Notes: generated from the letters alone by a model not told the origin. 7,928 nt of DNA from Treponema sp. (GCA_031257715.1 JAIROE010000220.1:1-7928), one strand, 5' to 3'. Positions 1 to 6,410 are shown, numbered from the stretch's first letter. Numbers and translations: made by a program.

Positions 1-254
1 CGGAGGTACAGGGAAAGATCCTTTCCATGAGCCTCGGCTATTCCAACGACATTTTTGTGGGAATTCCCGAGGGAATCACGGTGACCGCCGAGCCCAACGG
101 CAAGGTGACGGTGAGCGGCATCGATAAACAGAAGGTGGGAGAATTTGCCTCCCAAATTCGCAAGCTTCGGCTTCCCGAACCATACAAAGGCAAGGGGATC
201 CGGTATGAAGATGAGCGTATCAGAAGGAAAGTCGGGAAGTCCGGGGTTAAATAG
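1..254 (+). CDS. rplF: 50S ribosomal protein L6, C-terminal part (5' end outside window)
   Basis: L6 is a protein of the large ribosomal subunit that binds 23S rRNA near the factor-binding site. Only the last 83 codons are present; the first complete codon starts at base 3 and the stop is TAG at 252-254. The diagnostic C-terminal L6 features are clear: [30 protein letters not shown], then [14 protein letters not shown] followed by a basic tail (RRKVGKSG). These belong to the second of the two repeated alpha/beta domains. The internal ATG at 27 is Met within the domain and not the start, because the open frame runs to the window edge and the residues before it (EVQGKILS) fit the family. It is followed by rplR after 62 nt, a wide gap for this operon. 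The identity is certain and the true start cannot be seen. Confidence 0.97.
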   Translation, partial: EVQGKILSMSLGYSNDIFVGIPEGITVTAEPNGKVTVSGIDKQKVGEFASQIRKLRLPEPYKGKGIRYEDERIRRKVGKSGVK

Positions 255-306
255 CCTGCTGTTTAACCGGAGCAGCCGTTTCGCGGTTGTTCCATAGCAA
301 GGAACA
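245..306 (+). promoter_or_regulatory. rplF-rplR junction with two small hairpins, the second holding the rplR SD
   Basis: Two inverted repeats are visible. GGTTAAA (245-251) pairs with TTTAACC (262-268) around a 10-nt loop and spans the rplF stop codon. TGTTCC (288-293) pairs with GGAACA (301-306) around a 7-nt loop, and its 3' arm contains most of the AAGGA (299-303) that is the only good SD for rplR. Folding could limit access to the rplR ribosome site until rplF is translated. The stems are short, so a regulatory role is inference. Confidence 0.35.
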
Positions 307-316
307 GGATGTAGTT

Positions 317-679
317 ATGCTGAGAAAAATGGTTGAAAAGGACAGAAGACGCCTCAAGCGGAAGATTCATATCCGCAAGAGAATACGCGGCAGCGCGGAG
401 CGCCCGAGGATGACCGTTACCCGGAGCAACCGGAGCCTTTCGATTCAAATCGTTGACGACACGAAAGGTCATACTCTGGCATCGGCCTCCACTCTGGAGA
501 AAGATTTGCGGAACATCAAGGTAAATCTTGAAGGGGCGGGGCAGCTTGGGGAAATAATGGGAAAACGTCTTCTGGAAAAGAACATCAAATCGGTGATTTT
601 TGACCGGAACGGTTATTTGTACCATGGCATTGTAAAGGCCATGGCCGACGGCGCCCGGAAGGCGGGGATAGAGTTTTAG
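317..679 (+). CDS. rplR: 50S ribosomal protein L18
   Basis: L18 binds 5S rRNA and helps place it in the central protuberance of the large subunit. The product is 120 aa, the normal bacterial length. A basic N-terminus ([18 protein letters not shown], about residues 8-25) is followed by [19 protein letters not shown], a beta-strand core typical of the family, and ends in the conserved [26 protein letters not shown] region. The start is ATG at 317, preceded by AAGGA at 299-303 with a rather long 13-nt spacing. A TTG at 287 would add ten residues unlike L18, and an ATG at 329 is also in frame, so the exact N-terminus has slight uncertainty. The stop TAG (677-679) merges into the SD of rpsE. Confidence 0.96.
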   Translation: MLRKMVEKDRRRLKRKIHIRKRIRGSAERPRMTVTRSNRSLSIQIVDDTKGHTLASASTLEKDLRNIKVNLEGAGQLGEIMGKRLLEKNIKSVIFDRNGYLYHGIVKAMADGARKAGIEF

Positions 680-687
680 GGGGCGGA

Positions 688-1233
688 ATGGAACATTCAC
701 GGGAAAGAGGTGAGGGCCGGGGCGGCCGCGAAGGACGCGACAGAGGCGGCGTGGAAAAGGAATTTATCGAAAAGCTGGTAAAGCTTAACCGGACCGCCAA
801 GGTAGTCAAGGGCGGCCGCCGTTTCTCTTTTTCCGCGCTTACGGTGATAGGGGACCGGAAAGGCAATGTGGGCTACGGGTTCGGCAAGGCCAACGACGTG
901 TCCGAGGCTATACGCAAGAGCATAGACAAGGCGAAACGGAATATGATGAAGCTTCCGGTCAAGAACGGAACCATTCCCCATGAGATTACGGGAAACTTCA
1001 AGGCGTCGCGGGTGCTTCTTAAACCCGCTTGCTCGGGAACGGGGATCATCGCGGGCGGCCCGGTGCGGGCCATCATGGAAGCGGGCGGGGTAACCGACGT
1101 GCTTTCCAAGTCCATAGGCGCTTCCAGTCAGTACAATGTGGTGAAGGCAACCTTCGCCTGTATAAGCAGGATGTTTGACGCGCGGGTCATAGCAAAAAAC
1201 CGGGGCAAGTCCCTGGCCGAGTTGTGGGGTTAG
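688..1233 (+). CDS. rpsE: 30S ribosomal protein S5
   Basis: S5 is a small-subunit protein near the mRNA entrance that affects decoding accuracy; S5 mutations give spectinomycin resistance in other bacteria. The product is 181 aa. Residues about 26-90 form the S5 dsRBD-like N-terminal domain, with [16 protein letters not shown] and [16 protein letters not shown]. Residues about 100-172 form the C-terminal domain, with [24 protein letters not shown]. Before these lies a charged Arg/Gly-rich extension (residues 1-22: repeated RG, GGR and DRGG units) not found in E. coli S5. The ATG at 688 follows AGGGGGCGG, which begins in the rplR stop codon (TAGGGGG), so the two genes are probably translationally coupled. 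The stop TAG is one base from the rpmD start. Confidence 0.98.
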   Translation: MEHSRERGEGRGGREGRDRGGVEKEFIEKLVKLNRTAKVVKGGRRFSFSALTVIGDRKGNVGYGFGKANDVSEAIRKSIDKAKRNMMKLPVKNGTIPHEITGNFKASRVLLKPACSGTGIIAGGPVRAIMEAGGVTDVLSKSIGASSQYNVVKATFACISRMFDARVIAKNRGKSLAELWG

Positions 1234-1234
1234 T

Positions 1235-1423
1235 ATGGCGAAAATACGAATACGGCTGGTGAAGAGTACCATAGGCGCCCTTCCGAAACAGCGGGCGACA
1301 GTACGTTCCCTGGGACTGCGGAAAATAGGTTCCTGTACCGAGCAGGAGGCGAGTCCTGCCGTTCTGGGAATGATCAGGGCGGTATCCCACCTGGTTGCGG
1401 TGGAAGAAGTTCCGGCTTCCTAG
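1235..1423 (+). CDS. rpmD: 50S ribosomal protein L30
   Basis: L30 is a small protein of the large subunit. The product is 62 aa, the usual bacterial length. The family pattern is complete: MAKIRIRLVKSTIGALPKQ, then RATVRSLGLRKIG, then a helix and the final strand with VSHLVAVEEV. The ATG lies one base after the rpsE stop, and the likely SD (GTGGGG) sits in the last rpsE codons, so initiation probably depends on the terminating rpsE ribosome. A 24-nt gap with a good SD leads to rplO. Confidence 0.96.
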   Translation: MAKIRIRLVKSTIGALPKQRATVRSLGLRKIGSCTEQEASPAVLGMIRAVSHLVAVEEVPAS

Positions 1424-1447
1424 CGCGGCCGGAAAGGAGTCAGCGAA

Positions 1448-1894
1448 ATGCACGATTTTGACCTGCATGCCCCCGAAGGGGCAAATAAACGTAAACGTAT
1501 TTTGGGTCGCGGCCAGGGTTCCGGCCGGGGTACAACCGCCGGCAAGGGGAACAAGGGCCAGAAGGCCCGGTCCGGGGGTAAAACCTATGTGGGGTTTGAA
1601 GGGGGGCAGATGCCCCTGTACCGGCGTCTTGCCCACAGGGGATTTTCCAATTACCCCTTTAAAAAGGAATATCAGATCGTCAATATTGGCGAGATAGACA
1701 AAAAATTCGACGAATCTGAAACGGTTGACACGGCTTCTCTTGTAAAGAAGGGACTGGTGAAAGGCGCTGGTCCCGTCAAGATTCTCGGTGTCGGGGAAAT
1801 AACGAAGAAGCTTGCGTTCAATGTCAACGCGGTTTCTTCTTCGGCCAGAGAAAAAATAGAAAAAGCGGGAGGCGGCGTAACAATCCATGGCTAA
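1448..1894 (+). CDS. rplO: 50S ribosomal protein L15
   Basis: L15 is an rRNA-binding large-subunit protein with a long basic N-terminal extension and a compact C-terminal domain. The product is 148 aa, close to the normal 144-150. The family core is visible at about residues 19-60: LGRGQGSGRGTTAGKGNKGQKARSGG, then GFEGGQMPLYRRLAHRGF. The C-terminal half carries VKILGVGEITKKL, matching the L15 signature region. The SD AAGGAG (1434-1439) lies 8 nt before the ATG. The last 8 bases overlap the start of secY (ATGGCTAA), which suggests coupling of L15 and SecY translation. The stop is TAA. Confidence 0.97.
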   Translation: MHDFDLHAPEGANKRKRILGRGQGSGRGTTAGKGNKGQKARSGGKTYVGFEGGQMPLYRRLAHRGFSNYPFKKEYQIVNIGEIDKKFDESETVDTASLVKKGLVKGAGPVKILGVGEITKKLAFNVNAVSSSAREKIEKAGGGVTIHG

Positions 1895-3212
1895 TCCCTT
1901 AATTGGCATCTGGAGAGTCAAAGAACTGAGGGAACGCGTCTTCTTTACCGCCCTCATGCTGGTGATATTCCGGATAGGCGCGGTGCTCCCCATTCCGGGG
2001 ATCAATGTCCAGCAGCTTTCCGCCTATTCCTTTTCCCAGCAGAATTCAGGCAACCCCATCGTGGATTACCTGGACTTCTTTGCGGGCGGGGCCTTTTCCA
2101 ACTTTTCGGTGTTCATGCTGGGGATCATGCCCTATATTTCCATGTCCATCATCATGCAGCTCCTCCTCATCGTGTTTCCCGGTCTGAAGAAGATTTCCCA
2201 GGAAGAGGGGGGGAGAAAAAAAATACAGGGCTATCAACGCGTGGGTACCGTCGCGGTCTGTCTTATACAGTCCTTCGCGGTGACGCAGTACGCCCAAAGC
2301 ATTTCCCGGAGCGTTAACATTCTCAGCATAGGAATAGTGCCTTTTACCATCATCGCCATGCTGACGGTTACCACGGGGACCATGTTCCTTATGTGGATAG
2401 GCGAGCAGATCACCCGCCGGGGCATAGGGAACGGCATTTCCCTTTTGATCTTTGCCGGTATTGTGGCCCGGCTTCCCCAGGCGATCTGGGAACTTGGCGG
2501 CCGGGTGCGGAGCGGCGATCTTAACCTTGTGTTTGTGGTAGTGGTTTTTGTAATGTTTGTCGCCGTGGTTGCGCTGGTCGTCTTTGAGCAGCAAGGCCAG
2601 CGGAAGATACCGGTAAATTACGCCAAACGGGTTGTGGGCCGGCGTATGTATGGTGCCCAGAACACGTACATTCCCTTCAAAATCAACCCTTCGGGGGTCA
2701 TTCCGGTTATTTTCGCTTCGTCCATTCTCACTTTCCCCCTGCAGATTGCCAGTACCATAGGGGGGAATGTGGCCTGGCTGGGGGCCGTTTCCCGTGTGTT
2801 GAGCCCGCAGAGGCCATTGTACAATGTACTTTACATCCTGCTTATCATATTTTTCGCCTATTTTTACACACAGGTAAGCCTTAATCCCATAGAAATAGCC
2901 AAGAACATCAGGGAAAACGGCGGCTCCATTCCGGGGATCAGAACCGAGCGGATAGAAGAATACCTTACGAGGATTCTCAATCGTATCGTGCTTCCCGGTT
3001 CCCTGTACCTGGCTTTTATCGCGGTCATTCCGACTTTCATACAATGGGCCTTCAAGTTTCCTTCGTCCATTTCCTACCTTATGGGGGGCACATCCCTTTT
3101 GATCCTTGTGGGCGTAGATCTTGATACCATGAGTCAGGTTGAAGGGCTTCTGAAGATGCACCACCATGAAGGGTTGACCAGAAAAGGAAAGCTGCGGGGG
3201 CGGAATTTGTAG
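1887..3212 (+). CDS. secY: Preprotein translocase subunit SecY
   Basis: SecY is the channel of the SecYEG complex in the inner membrane, through which unfolded proteins are exported or inserted into the membrane. The product is 441 aa, a normal length, with about ten hydrophobic segments. Recognisable parts are the first transmembrane helix (about 18-36), the plug and TM2 region (GGAFSNFSVFMLGIMPYIS, 67-85), RRGIGNGISLLIFAGI (177-192), the cytoplasmic loop with YAKR and NPSGVIPVIFASS (245-279), the SecA/ribosome-binding loop NPIEIAKNIRENGGSIPGIR (333-352), and the last helix with GVDLDTMSQVEG before a basic C-terminus. The ATG overlaps the rplO stop by 8 nt, and the best SD-like run, GGGAGG at 1867-1872, is 14 nt away, so coupled re-initiation is likely. 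The stop TAG is followed by a 127-nt gap. Confidence 0.98.
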   Translation: MANPLIGIWRVKELRERVFFTALMLVIFRIGAVLPIPGINVQQLSAYSFSQQNSGNPIVDYLDFFAGGAFSNFSVFMLGIMPYISMSIIMQLLLIVFPGLKKISQEEGGRKKIQGYQRVGTVAVCLIQSFAVTQYAQSISRSVNILSIGIVPFTIIAMLTVTTGTMFLMWIGEQITRRGIGNGISLLIFAGIVARLPQAIWELGGRVRSGDLNLVFVVVVFVMFVAVVALVVFEQQGQRKIPVNYAKRVVGRRMYGAQNTYIPFKINPSGVIPVIFASSILTFPLQIASTIGGNVAWLGAVSRVLSPQRPLYNVLYILLIIFFAYFYTQVSLNPIEIAKNIRENGGSIPGIRTERIEEYLTRILNRIVLPGSLYLAFIAVIPTFIQWAFKFPSSISYLMGGTSLLILVGVDLDTMSQVEGLLKMHHHEGLTRKGKLRGRNL

Positions 3213-3233
3213 ACGTTTTGCGGACGTTTTGCG
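3212..3233 (+). repeat. Perfect 11-bp tandem duplication at the secY 3' end
   Basis: The unit GACGTTTTGCG occurs twice without interruption, at 3212-3222 and 3223-3233. The first copy starts on the last base of the secY stop codon, so the coding sequence is unaffected. It lies about 22 bases upstream of the -35 element of the promoter in this gap. I see no third copy. It may be a recent slippage duplication or a pair of protein-binding sites. Confidence 0.7.
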
Positions 3234-3254
3234 GATATGAAGAAAAAAGGATCG

Positions 3255-3283
3255 TTGACGAACGGGGTTAAATCCGTTTTAAT
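3255..3283 (+). promoter_or_regulatory. Sigma-70-type promoter for the rpmJ-rplQ (alpha) block
   Basis: TTGACG (3255-3260) matches the -35 consensus at five of six positions. After exactly 17 bases, TTTAAT (3278-3283) matches the -10 consensus at five of six. A transcript would begin near 3290, giving a leader of about 50 nt before rpmJ. The location, in the longest gap of the cluster and between the spc-type and alpha-type gene blocks, is where a separate promoter is expected. Read-through from upstream is also likely, because no convincing terminator separates it from secY. Confidence 0.6.
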
Positions 3284-3292
3284 GGAAATTCA

Positions 3293-3307
3293 CCCCTTTT
3301 GAAGGGG
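3293..3307 (+). promoter_or_regulatory. Hairpin in the rpmJ leader
   Basis: CCCCTT (3293-3298) pairs with AAGGGG (3302-3307) around a 3-nt loop. It would sit at the very 5' end of an RNA started by the promoter just upstream, where it could protect the RNA from decay or take part in control. No U-run follows it, so it is not an intrinsic terminator. Its role is inferred only. Confidence 0.35.
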
Positions 3308-3339
3308 AATGGCCCGGAGGCCTTTTGGAGGAGACAAGG

Positions 3340-3453
3340 ATGAAAGTCCGAACCAGTGTCAAGCCAATTTGTGATAAATGCAAGGTGATAAAGCGGAACG
3401 GTATTATCCGCATTATCTGCCAGAATCCCAAGCATAAACAAAAGCAGGGGTAG
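3340..3453 (+). CDS. rpmJ: 50S ribosomal protein L36, zinc-binding form
   Basis: L36 is the smallest large-subunit protein and contacts 23S rRNA near the peptidyl transferase region. The product is 37 aa: [20 protein letters not shown], a short strand, then [12 protein letters not shown]. The zinc site is intact (Cys11, Cys14, Cys27, His32), so this is the C+ form rather than the zinc-free paralogue that some bacteria make under zinc limitation. The ATG at 3340 follows a strong SD, GGAGGAG (3327-3333), with 6-nt spacing. It is the first gene after the 127-nt gap and the promoter in it. The stop is part of TAGGAG, which is also the SD of rpsM. Confidence 0.97.
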   Translation: MKVRTSVKPICDKCKVIKRNGIIRIICQNPKHKQKQG

Positions 3454-3461
3454 GAGAATTT

Positions 3462-3827
3462 ATGGCGCGTCTTTTGGGGGTTGACCTTCCGAATAAGCAT
3501 GTGGATATCGCTCTGACCTATGTCTATGGAATAGGCCGGTCCAGCGCGGAGAATATCTGCGCCAGGGCGAAAATAGACCGCGGGCGGCTTATCAATGATC
3601 TGAGCCAGGAAGAACTCAATGAACTCAGGCAGATCATTGAGGCTGATTACAAGGTTGAAGGGCGCCTCCGCACCGAAATAGCCCTGAATATCAAGCGCCT
3701 TATGGATATAGGCTGTTACCGGGGCTTGCGGCATCGCAGGGGACTTCCCCTCCGGGGCCAGAGAACCAGAACGAACGCCCGTACCAGAAAGGGCAAGAAG
3801 AAGACCGTCGCGGGCAAGAAGAAATAG
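3462..3827 (+). CDS. rpsM: 30S ribosomal protein S13
   Basis: S13 sits in the head of the small subunit, contacts the P-site tRNA with its C-terminal tail and forms a bridge to the large subunit. The product is 121 aa. Visible parts are [25 protein letters not shown] (helix-two-turns-helix start), the middle helices ([18 protein letters not shown]), and the conserved [27 protein letters not shown] segment with a very basic end ([10 protein letters not shown]). The SD AGGAG (3452-3456) lies within the rpmJ stop region, 5 nt from the ATG. A hairpin begins three bases after the stop TAG. Confidence 0.98.
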   Translation: MARLLGVDLPNKHVDIALTYVYGIGRSSAENICARAKIDRGRLINDLSQEELNELRQIIEADYKVEGRLRTEIALNIKRLMDIGCYRGLRHRRGLPLRGQRTRTNARTRKGKKKTVAGKKK

Positions 3828-3830
3828 GAG

Positions 3831-3854
3831 GGGGAAAGCCGCGAGGCTTTTTCC
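3831..3854 (+). promoter_or_regulatory. 10-bp hairpin with GNRA tetraloop between rpsM and rpsK
   Basis: GGGGAAAGCC (3831-3840) pairs with GGCTTTTTCC (3845-3854) over ten base pairs, two of them G-U, around the loop GCGA, which belongs to the very stable GNRA class. It starts 3 nt after the rpsM stop and ends 11 nt before the rpsK SD. The 3' arm contains five T in a row directly after GGC, so a shortened form could act as a weak terminator or attenuator. It could also be a processing site or an r-protein target. The structure is seen; the role is inferred. Confidence 0.5.
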
Positions 3855-3865
3855 AAATATATATC

Positions 3866-3878
3866 GGAGGAATGAGTG
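3866..3878 (+). promoter_or_regulatory. SD and GTG start of rpsK
   Basis: GGAGG (3866-3870) is 5 nt before GTG (3876-3878), the start of the S11 frame. An out-of-frame ATG at 3872 is only one base from the SD, too close for normal initiation. The GTG is chosen because spacing and protein homology agree. Confidence 0.85.
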
Positions 3879-4259
3879 GCTGCCAGTACGAGGAAGAAAA
3901 AGGAAAAGAAATCGGTTTACGAAGGGAACGTGTATATTCAGGCGACCTTCAACAATACCATTGTGACCATTACGGACCTTATGGGGAACGCCGTTTCCTG
4001 GGCCAGTTCCGGGGAACTCGGCTTCCGCGGGGCGAAGAAGTCGACCCCTTTTGCGGCCCAGTCGGTTACCGAAACCGCCGCGCAGAAGGCCATGCAGTCG
4101 GGGCTCCGGGAGGTTCATGTGTATGTAAAGGGTCCGGGCATCGGGCGTGAATCGGCGATACGCCAACTCGGCGCTTTGGGCATCAAGGTGAAGTCCATTA
4201 ACGATGTGACTCCTATTCCCCATAACGGCTGCAGGCCGCGGAAGACGCGGCGTATTTAA
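3876..4259 (+). CDS. rpsK: 30S ribosomal protein S11
   Basis: S11 is a small-subunit platform protein that, with S7, borders the mRNA exit path. The product is 127 aa, the usual length, and starts with GTG. After a lysine-rich N-terminus (RKKKEKK) come [37 protein letters not shown], the long helix [21 protein letters not shown], and the highly conserved end [17 protein letters not shown]. The stop TAA runs straight into the rpsD SD (TAAGGAAGGGA), so the next gene is probably coupled. An alternative frame from ATG 3872 gives no recognisable protein. Confidence 0.98.
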   Translation: MAASTRKKKEKKSVYEGNVYIQATFNNTIVTITDLMGNAVSWASSGELGFRGAKKSTPFAAQSVTETAAQKAMQSGLREVHVYVKGPGIGRESAIRQLGALGIKVKSINDVTPIPHNGCRPRKTRRI

Positions 4260-4271
4260 GGAAGGGATCGT

Positions 4272-4907
4272 ATGGCAAGATATACCGGACCTGTCTGCCG
4301 CCTCTGCCGGACTGAACAAAAGAAGCTCATGTTGAAAGGGGATCGCTGTAAGAGTGATAAATGTCCCATCAACAGGAAGCGCCCGGCGCCGGGGAAGGAT
4401 CCCAAAGCGCGGGCCGGCAAAAGGTCGGATTACGGCGTACAGCTTCGTGAAAAACAGAAGCTCAAGAGAATTTACGGCATGCAGGAAAAGCAGTTCAGTT
4501 TGTTCTTTGAACGGGCCCTCCGTATGCCCGGTATTACAGGCGAAAATCTTTTCGTTCTCCTTGAACGGCGGCTTGACAATGTGGTGTACCGGCTGCGTTT
4601 TGCCACAAGCCGAAGCCAGGCCAGGCAGATAGTGCTGCATGGTCATGTAACGGTAAACGGAAAGCGCGTCAATGTTCCCAGTTATCTTGTGAAGCCGGAA
4701 GATGAAATAGCGATTGGTGAGACCAGTAAAAACCTTCTGGTGGTTAAGGATTCCCTTAAAGAATTCGGCAAATCGGGGGTCATGCCCTGGCTTTCCCTTG
4801 ATCCGGACGCCATGAAAGGAAAGTTTCTTGCTGCCCCGCGGCGGAGCGACATTACAGACCTCGCGGATGTCAAGGAACAGATGGTCGTCGAACTTTATTC
4901 TAAATAG
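4272..4907 (+). CDS. rpsD: 30S ribosomal protein S4, four-cysteine zinc form
   Basis: S4 binds 16S rRNA early in small-subunit assembly and in several bacteria also represses its own operon by binding mRNA. The product is 211 aa. The N-terminal domain carries Cys9, Cys12, Cys26 and Cys31 (CRLC, then CKSDKC), the same spacing as the zinc-binding S4 of Thermus thermophilus and unlike E. coli S4, which lacks this site. The middle helical region (YGMQEKQFSLFFERA, about 68-82) is followed by an S4 RNA-binding domain at about 98-160: LERRLDNVVYRLRFATSRSQARQIVLHGHVTVNGKRVN. The ATG at 4272 is preceded by AAGGAAGGGA. Since S4 is a known autoregulator, the hairpins upstream in this operon are possible targets, though I cannot show that. 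Confidence 0.98.
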   Translation: MARYTGPVCRLCRTEQKKLMLKGDRCKSDKCPINRKRPAPGKDPKARAGKRSDYGVQLREKQKLKRIYGMQEKQFSLFFERALRMPGITGENLFVLLERRLDNVVYRLRFATSRSQARQIVLHGHVTVNGKRVNVPSYLVKPEDEIAIGETSKNLLVVKDSLKEFGKSGVMPWLSLDPDAMKGKFLAAPRRSDITDLADVKEQMVVELYSK

Positions 4908-4908
4908 G

Positions 4909-4923
4909 CTTTCTCAAGGAAAG
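4909..4923 (+). promoter_or_regulatory. Small hairpin before rpoA
   Basis: CTTTC pairs with GAAAG around a 5-nt loop, two bases after the rpsD stop and just before the rpoA SD (AAGGAG, about 4927-4932). Five base pairs is weak and may be chance. No U-tract follows. Confidence 0.25.
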
Positions 4924-4937
4924 TCCAAGGAGTCTAA

Positions 4938-5993
4938 ATGGCCCGCAAGAACCTTCTTAAAGGATTTAAGCGCCCGAAAGGCATTACCTTTGAGCATGGC
5001 GAGCTGAAACAGAACTACGGCAAATTTACCGCCGCCCCCTTTGAACCGGGATTTGGTACCACCGTGGGTAATACCTTAAGGCGTGTTCTTCTTTCTTCAA
5101 TTCAGGGTTACGCCATTACCGCGGTGAAGATAACATCCTGCGATGCCGACGGGACTGCGCACAGCGTTTCAAGTGAATTTGAAACCATCCCCAACATAAT
5201 GGAAGATACCCTGGAGGTGATCAACAACCTCAAGCAGATCAGGCTCAAACTGTCCGGTGACGCGGAGCAGGACATACTCCTCTATGAATGGTCGGGCAAA
5301 AAGGAGATAAAGAGCGACGATTTTGGCAGGGTAGGGCAGGTTGAAATCCTCAGTTCCGGCCGGCATGTGATGACGCTGATGGACGACGCAAAGCTGGAGT
5401 TCGAAGTGCAGATAGATCTGGGACGGGGTTATGTTCCTTCCGAGGTGAATGAGCGTTATGTTGAAGTCATCGGAACTATTCCCCTGGATGCGATCTTCTC
5501 GCCGGTCAAAAAAGTGAAGTTTGCTGTGGAGCCCACCCGCGTGGGACAGCGCAGCGATTACGACAAACTTGTCCTTGAGATATGGACGGACGGCACGGTA
5601 CGGCCCGACGACGCCCTTGCCGAGGCCGCAAAAATAGCCAAGGATCATTTTTCGGTGTTTATCAACTTTGATGAAAACAATCTGGGCGGCGAGGAGGATC
5701 TTGACGAGGATGATGAGCATATACGGCAGATCCTCAATACGCCGGTGGAAGAACTGGAACTTTCCGTCCGCTCTTCCAACTGCCTTAAAAACGCCAATAT
5801 TAAAACGATAGGCGAACTGACCCGTAAAACCGAAGACGACATAGCAAAAACCAGAAACTTCGGGAAAAAATCCCTCCAGGAGATCAAGGAAAAGCTCAAG
5901 GAATGGAATTTGAGTCTCGGGATAACCGATATGAATGTGCTGAAAAATGCCGTCAGGATTACTCCCAAAAAGGAAATGGAAGATGAAGCATAG
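4938..5993 (+). CDS. rpoA: DNA-directed RNA polymerase subunit alpha
   Basis: Alpha dimerises to start assembly of RNA polymerase and contacts activators and promoter UP elements. The product is 351 aa, somewhat longer than E. coli alpha (329). The N-terminal domain (about 1-235) contains the dimerisation and beta/beta' contact region [27 protein letters not shown] (34-60). An acidic linker (247-260, nearly all D, E and G) leads to the C-terminal domain (about 262-329). There Arg278, Asn281, Lys311, Ser312 and Glu315 align with E. coli R265, N268, K298, S299 and E302, so DNA binding should be intact. A tail of about 22 residues after LSLGI is an addition compared with E. coli. The SD AAGGAG lies 5 nt before the ATG. 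The last 11 bases overlap rplQ. Confidence 0.98.
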   Translation: MARKNLLKGFKRPKGITFEHGELKQNYGKFTAAPFEPGFGTTVGNTLRRVLLSSIQGYAITAVKITSCDADGTAHSVSSEFETIPNIMEDTLEVINNLKQIRLKLSGDAEQDILLYEWSGKKEIKSDDFGRVGQVEILSSGRHVMTLMDDAKLEFEVQIDLGRGYVPSEVNERYVEVIGTIPLDAIFSPVKKVKFAVEPTRVGQRSDYDKLVLEIWTDGTVRPDDALAEAAKIAKDHFSVFINFDENNLGGEEDLDEDDEHIRQILNTPVEELELSVRSSNCLKNANIKTIGELTRKTEDDIAKTRNFGKKSLQEIKEKLKEWNLSLGITDMNVLKNAVRITPKKEMEDEA

Positions 5994-6396
5994 ACGGGGC
6001 TTTAATCCCCTTGAACGGACCTCCGCCCATCGCAAAGCCCTGCACCGCAGCATGGTAACATCGTTGTTCCGGCATGGACGGATTAAGACTACCAGGGCCA
6101 AGGCTTTGGAGATACGGAGGAGTGCCGAAAAACTCATCACGCGGGCCAAGACCGATTCGGTCCATAACCGGCGTATCGTTTCGGGCCGTCTTTTTGACGA
6201 GGGGATAGTGGCGAAGCTTTTTACCGACATAGCGGTAAGGATGAAGGAACGGCCCGGCGGCTATACCCGCATCTTAAAGCTGGGGGAACGCTATGGAGAC
6301 GCCGCGGAAGAAGTGCTTCTTGAATTGGTGGATTACAAGCCGGATACCGGGGACGAAAAGAAGAAGAGCAAAAAAACCGCGAAGGCGGCAGGTTAA
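5983..6396 (+). CDS. rplQ: 50S ribosomal protein L17
   Basis: L17 lies near the peptide exit of the large subunit. The product is 137 aa. It has the family start [20 protein letters not shown], then [25 protein letters not shown] and EKLITRAK, and a second half ending in [20 protein letters not shown] Lys-rich low-complexity tail (about 121-137) follows. The ATG at 5983 is inside rpoA, giving an 11-nt overlap, with AGGA (5971-5974) 8 nt upstream. An in-frame ATG at 5947 would add 12 residues not typical of L17 and is not used here. It closes the usual alpha operon; the next gene is only 14 nt away. Confidence 0.97.
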   Translation: MKHRRGFNPLERTSAHRKALHRSMVTSLFRHGRIKTTRAKALEIRRSAEKLITRAKTDSVHNRRIVSGRLFDEGIVAKLFTDIAVRMKERPGGYTRILKLGERYGDAAEEVLLELVDYKPDTGDEKKKSKKTAKAAG

Positions 6397-6410
6397 CAAG
6401 AGGAGAGGAA

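Noticed and set aside
287..315. Possible promoter in the rplF-rplR gap (TTGTTC and TGTAGT)
   Set aside because: Both elements match poorly, and the site is in the middle of a co-transcribed operon.
287..316. TTG start for rplR giving ten more residues
   Set aside because: No SD before it, and the extra residues do not belong to L18; the ATG at 317 fits the usual length.
1187..2005. Open frame of 272 codons antisense to rpmD, rplO and the secY start
   Set aside because: It crosses three real genes and their junctions and shows no family resemblance.
2046..3167. Open frame of 373 codons antisense to secY
   Set aside because: Composition is rich in His, Gly, Pro and Arg with no domain pattern, as expected from the complement of hydrophobic codons in secY.
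3311..3326. GGCC-CGGA-GGCC stem followed by TTTT, a possible terminator before rpmJ
   Set aside because: Only 4 bp and immediately followed by the rpmJ SD; too weak to call as a terminator.
3850..3865. AT-rich stretch with TATATAT before rpsK as a -10 element
   Set aside because: No -35-like sequence at suitable spacing; more likely an unstructured region that keeps the SD accessible.
3872..4150. ATG-started frame overlapping rpsK
   Set aside because: The ATG is one base from the SD, and the product is the out-of-frame reading of S11.
3279..4646. Long - strand open frame (455 codons) opposite rpmJ, rpsM, rpsK and rpsD
   Set aside because: It lies across four certain r-protein genes, its translation resembles no protein, and it has no SD. 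Few TTA, CTA and TCA codons on the coding strand explain the lack of stops.
5947..5982. Earlier ATG for rplQ
   Set aside because: It would add 12 residues that are the wrong frame of the rpoA tail; L17 proteins start M-K/R-H-R as at 5983.
5169..6230. Open frame of 353 codons antisense to rpoA and rplQ
   Set aside because: It is a shadow of two well-identified genes, without a recognisable motif or start signal.
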